NCBI GenBank assembly: GCA_963829585.1
Contig: CAWHJD010000026.1
Span: 1-64,000 of the forward strand
Direction of reading: 5' to 3'
DNA from: Sva-07 sp963829585
GTDB lineage: Bacteria > Actinomycetota > Acidimicrobiia > Acidimicrobiales > Ilumatobacteraceae
DNA length: 64,000 nt
A program made the translations under genes and the position numbers. Of the stretch, positions 63,516 through 64,000 are shown piece after piece (position 1 is the first letter of the stretch; every line of letters begins with the position of its first letter). Under the pieces are notes generated by a model. The model saw only the letters and a list, made by a program, of their open reading frames with translations, was not told where the DNA came from and did not search any database.

Positions 63516-64000
63516 ATGACCAGGACTCAACCGGACCACACAACTACTGAGCGACACCTCGGGGGTCGCGGCGCCTGGCTGCGAGCGGGTGTGCTCGGCG
63601 CCAACGACGGTTTGATCTCGACCGCGAGCCTCATGGTGGCCGTTGCCGCGGCCTCGAGCTCGCGCTCGGCGGTTCTCGTGGCGGGCATCGCCGGCCTGAC
63701 CGCTGGTGCTCTGTCGATGGCAGCCGGCGAGTACGTGTCGGTCAGCTCGCAACGCGACACCGAGCGTGCCGATCTTGCGGTCGAGCGTCGTGAGCTGATC
63801 GCCACTCCCGAGGCTGAACGCGAGGAACTTGCTCGCATCTATCGAGATCGAGGACTGAGTGCCGGCCTCGCCGAGCAGGTCGCCGATGAACTCTCCCAGC
63901 TCGACCAACTCGCTGTGCACGCACGCGATGAACTCGGCATCGATGTCGAGGCACTCGCCAACCCGATTCAGGCCGCTGTGGTGTCGGCGTTGAGTTTCGT
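63516..64000 (+). CDS. VIT1/CCC1 family iron/manganese transporter (partial, cut by window end)
   Basis: From ATG 63516 the first 161 residues are present. RGAWLRAGVLGANDGLISTASLMVAVAAAS and AVLVAGIAGLTAGALSMAAGEYVSVSSQRDTERADL are the first two helices and the hallmark GEYVSV motif of vacuolar-iron-transporter proteins; the cytosolic ferritin-like linker (ERRELIATPEAEREELARIYRDRGL) follows, and the frame is open at the window end. The family exports Fe2+ or Mn2+ from the cytosol. The remaining helices lie beyond the window. Confidence 0.92.
   Translation, partial: MTRTQPDHTTTERHLGGRGAWLRAGVLGANDGLISTASLMVAVAAASSSRSAVLVAGIAGLTAGALSMAAGEYVSVSSQRDTERADLAVERRELIATPEAEREELARIYRDRGLSAGLAEQVADELSQLDQLAVHARDELGIDVEALANPIQAAVVSALSF

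Noticed and set aside
1..64000. CRISPR arrays, rRNA operons, complete insertion sequences
   Set aside because: No regular repeat-spacer pattern, no rRNA text and no transposase with inverted repeats was found on either strand.

Overview
This window is high-GC, gene-dense actinobacterial chromosome. Gene families and codon style fit the class Acidimicrobiia (Ilumatobacter-like). That placement is an inference from gene content (CYP125-like P450, type II DAHP synthase, Hsa/Hpa-type catabolic genes, many GTG starts, ATGA/GTGA gene overlaps); no rRNA is present to confirm it.

Layout. (1) 1-8.7 kb, minus strand: a roughly 2,720-residue hybrid sensor kinase with twelve GAF domains, followed with a 4-bp overlap by a receiver-cyclase cut by the window edge. 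Both frames are broken by about 18 single-base indels. (2) 8.8-19.2 kb: core metabolism and housekeeping: DUF3237, a P450, a PIG-L deacetylase, a ROK kinase, a serine beta-lactamase-like hydrolase, AroG-type DAHP synthase, a sigma-70 factor, then nadD, an LCP/LytR_C-like protein and rsfS. (3) 19.46-35.40 kb: a genomic island inserted in the 3' half of tRNA-Ala(GGC). It is bounded by 45-bp perfect direct repeats and carries a tyrosine recombinase, a HicA-like/HTH two-gene module and two divergently regulated aromatic-degradation operons. (4) 35.4-44.2 kb: a stretch bordered by a second, diverged tRNA 3' fragment at 36.83 kb, with small orphan genes, a 5'-truncated membrane glycosyltransferase remnant, and an unrecognised pair made of a ~1,435-residue membrane protein and a 326-residue partner. 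(5) 44.4-64 kb: an ABC-2 exporter, a LAL-type LuxR regulator, an XRE-cupin regulator, an MFS exporter, a family-5 solute-binding lipoprotein, VOC proteins, CorA, a DUF3618/holin-X envelope operon, DUF72, a ligase-less LigD and a VIT1-family transporter cut by the window end.

How the genes work together. Island operon 1 (21.13-26.38 kb) encodes extradiol cleavage, C-C hydrolysis, hydration, aldol cleavage and acylating aldehyde oxidation, turning a catechol into pyruvate and acetyl-CoA; a flavin-dependent hydroxylase is divergent to it. Operon 2 (27.15-33.18 kb) encodes a second hydroxylase and the homoprotocatechuate pathway (HpaE, HpaD, HpaG-like, HpaI, HpaH). Each has a neighbouring TetR regulator. 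Twin 18-bp operator-like sites lie between the divergent genes of operon 1, and a 15-bp imperfect palindrome lies ahead of operon 2. No flavin reductase and no HpaF isomerase are present, so the pathways must borrow these activities or use unrecognised ones.

Quality caveat. Frameshifts recur at 11.8, 13.8, 15.2, 38.1, 42.1, 48.7, 49.2 and 49.8 kb, often at short homopolymers. Consensus errors are the simplest explanation, so broken frames are described as single genes where both sides clearly continue.
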